Program-made: the position numbers and the translations under genes | Notes under the pieces: model-generated | What the model was told of the DNA's origin: nothing | What the model saw: the letters and a program-made list of their open reading frames with translations, nothing else | Databases searched by the model: none | NCBI GenBank assembly: GCA_963580285.1 | Contig: OY757017.1 | Span: 15,326,538 to 15,390,537, forward strand | Source: Lucinisca nassula | Taxonomy: Eukaryota; Mollusca; Bivalvia; Lucinida; Lucinidae | DNA length: 64,000 nt | Direction of reading: 5' to 3' | Part shown: positions 63,532 through 64,000 of the stretch, piece after piece | Layout of the letters: each line of letters opens with the position of its first letter | How positions within the stretch are numbered: position 1 is the first letter of the stretch

Positions 63532-63827
63532 TTTTGTATTGGTTGAGTTGATGTTTTACGTCCCCGTCAACACTATTAAGGTCATTTTGGAGACGCTGTT
63601 ACCAATTTGGTGGTTTTTTTACCAGACATTGCGATGAAATGACATTTCAAGCCCAACCGCCCATAAAAACCGCTAGGATTGAAGACGCGGTCAAACTCGC
63701 ATCACTTTTCCTGGGCAGGCTTAGACCTAAGTTGTTTAACAGTACTTAAGTTCGGTCGGTTTCAGCTCTGCGCGGAAGCACCGTGCAGCCCAATCTATTT
63801 CTCCAGGCCCCGATGGGCGGGGGTGCA
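63532..63827 (-). mobile_element. SINE-A, full length with 11-bp target duplication
   Basis: TTTATGTTTGT occurs at 63521-63531 and at 63828-63838, directly outside the element. Body diverged (TTGCGATGAAATGACATTTC, CGGTCAAACTCGCATCAC) but complete to CAGGCCCCGATGGGCGGGGG. Confidence 0.88.
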
Positions 63828-63879
63828 TTTATGTTTGTGTTTCTTTCCCATTTATTTCTTGGATGGGAGATGCGAGCTA

Positions 63880-64000
63880 CAGGGGACGCGCGTTATAACG
63901 ACATACTTTATAACGGCAAAATTCGTTATAACGACAATTTCAATGGAATGAAATCTTAGCTCAAGGTTTAGCCTCAATTCCGAGCAGCTTGGGCTTCCCT
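63880..64000. mobile_element. Hairpin MITE type IV, copy 3, cut by the right window edge
   Basis: CAGGGGACGCGCGTTATAACG after TA at 63878-63879, then GTTATAACGACAATTTCAAT and the inverse of the inner part of copies 1-2 (CTCAAGGTTTAGCC, GCTTGGGCTTCCCT). Opposite direction to the other copies. Confidence 0.87.

Overview
This 64-kb window looks like animal nuclear DNA, most likely from a bivalve or other lophotrochozoan. That placement is an inference from the mix of elements (tRNA-derived SINEs, mariner, a Tc1 relative, a Penelope-like element, a DDE_4/SWIM transposon, many palindromic MITEs). I found no host protein-coding exon that I can defend. The only RNA gene I trust is one tRNA-Gly(GCC) at 1333-1403, with a damaged second copy at 3683-3753. 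Almost every long open frame is transposon remains or a by-product of tandem repeats.

Layout. 1-11.9 kb: palindromes, MITEs, two tRNA-Gly copies and several SINE families, many nested. 11.9-16.5 kb: a 4.56-kb DDE_4/SWIM-type transposon with very long inverted arms and a broken transposase gene. 16.8-18.1 kb: an almost intact mariner between TA dinucleotides, carrying one frameshift and one nonsense codon. 18.1-20.2 kb: two arrays of a 21-bp palindromic motif. 20.4-31 kb: a LINE 3' fragment inside a SINE, MITEs, and a 733-bp unidentified insertion with an 11-bp target duplication. 31.2-40 kb: a 25-bp satellite interrupted by a 566-bp insertion and by a 3.43-kb Penelope-like element. 40-52 kb: MITEs, SINEs, a 42-bp minisatellite, a near-identical 1.02-kb direct duplication and a 145-bp tandem repeat. 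52-54.2 kb: a Penelope 3' tail invaded by palindromic arrays and a Tc1 foldback that itself contains a SINE. 54.5-64 kb: MITEs, an old duplicated block with trinucleotide repeats, and a nest of MITEs, a SINE and a Penelope tail at the right edge.

Relations among the elements. One hairpin core (TTAGAAYCGCCTC, a 3-4 base loop, GAGGCGRTTCTAA) sits inside at least four MITE types whose ends differ; its two arms change together between types. Five SINE lineages share one 3'-terminal domain, as expected if they use the same LINE machinery. The commonest SINE (here SINE-A) has three copies with clear target duplications of 16, 12 and 11 bp. A SINE at 42222-42543 joins a tRNA-like head to a SINE-A-like body. 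The Penelope-like element carries its GIY-YIG part before the reverse transcriptase (the permuted, Naiad-like order), and its frame holds a 66-nt copy of the element's own 3' end. Family names SINE-A/B/C/T1/T2/T3 and hairpin MITE types I-IV are labels used only here.
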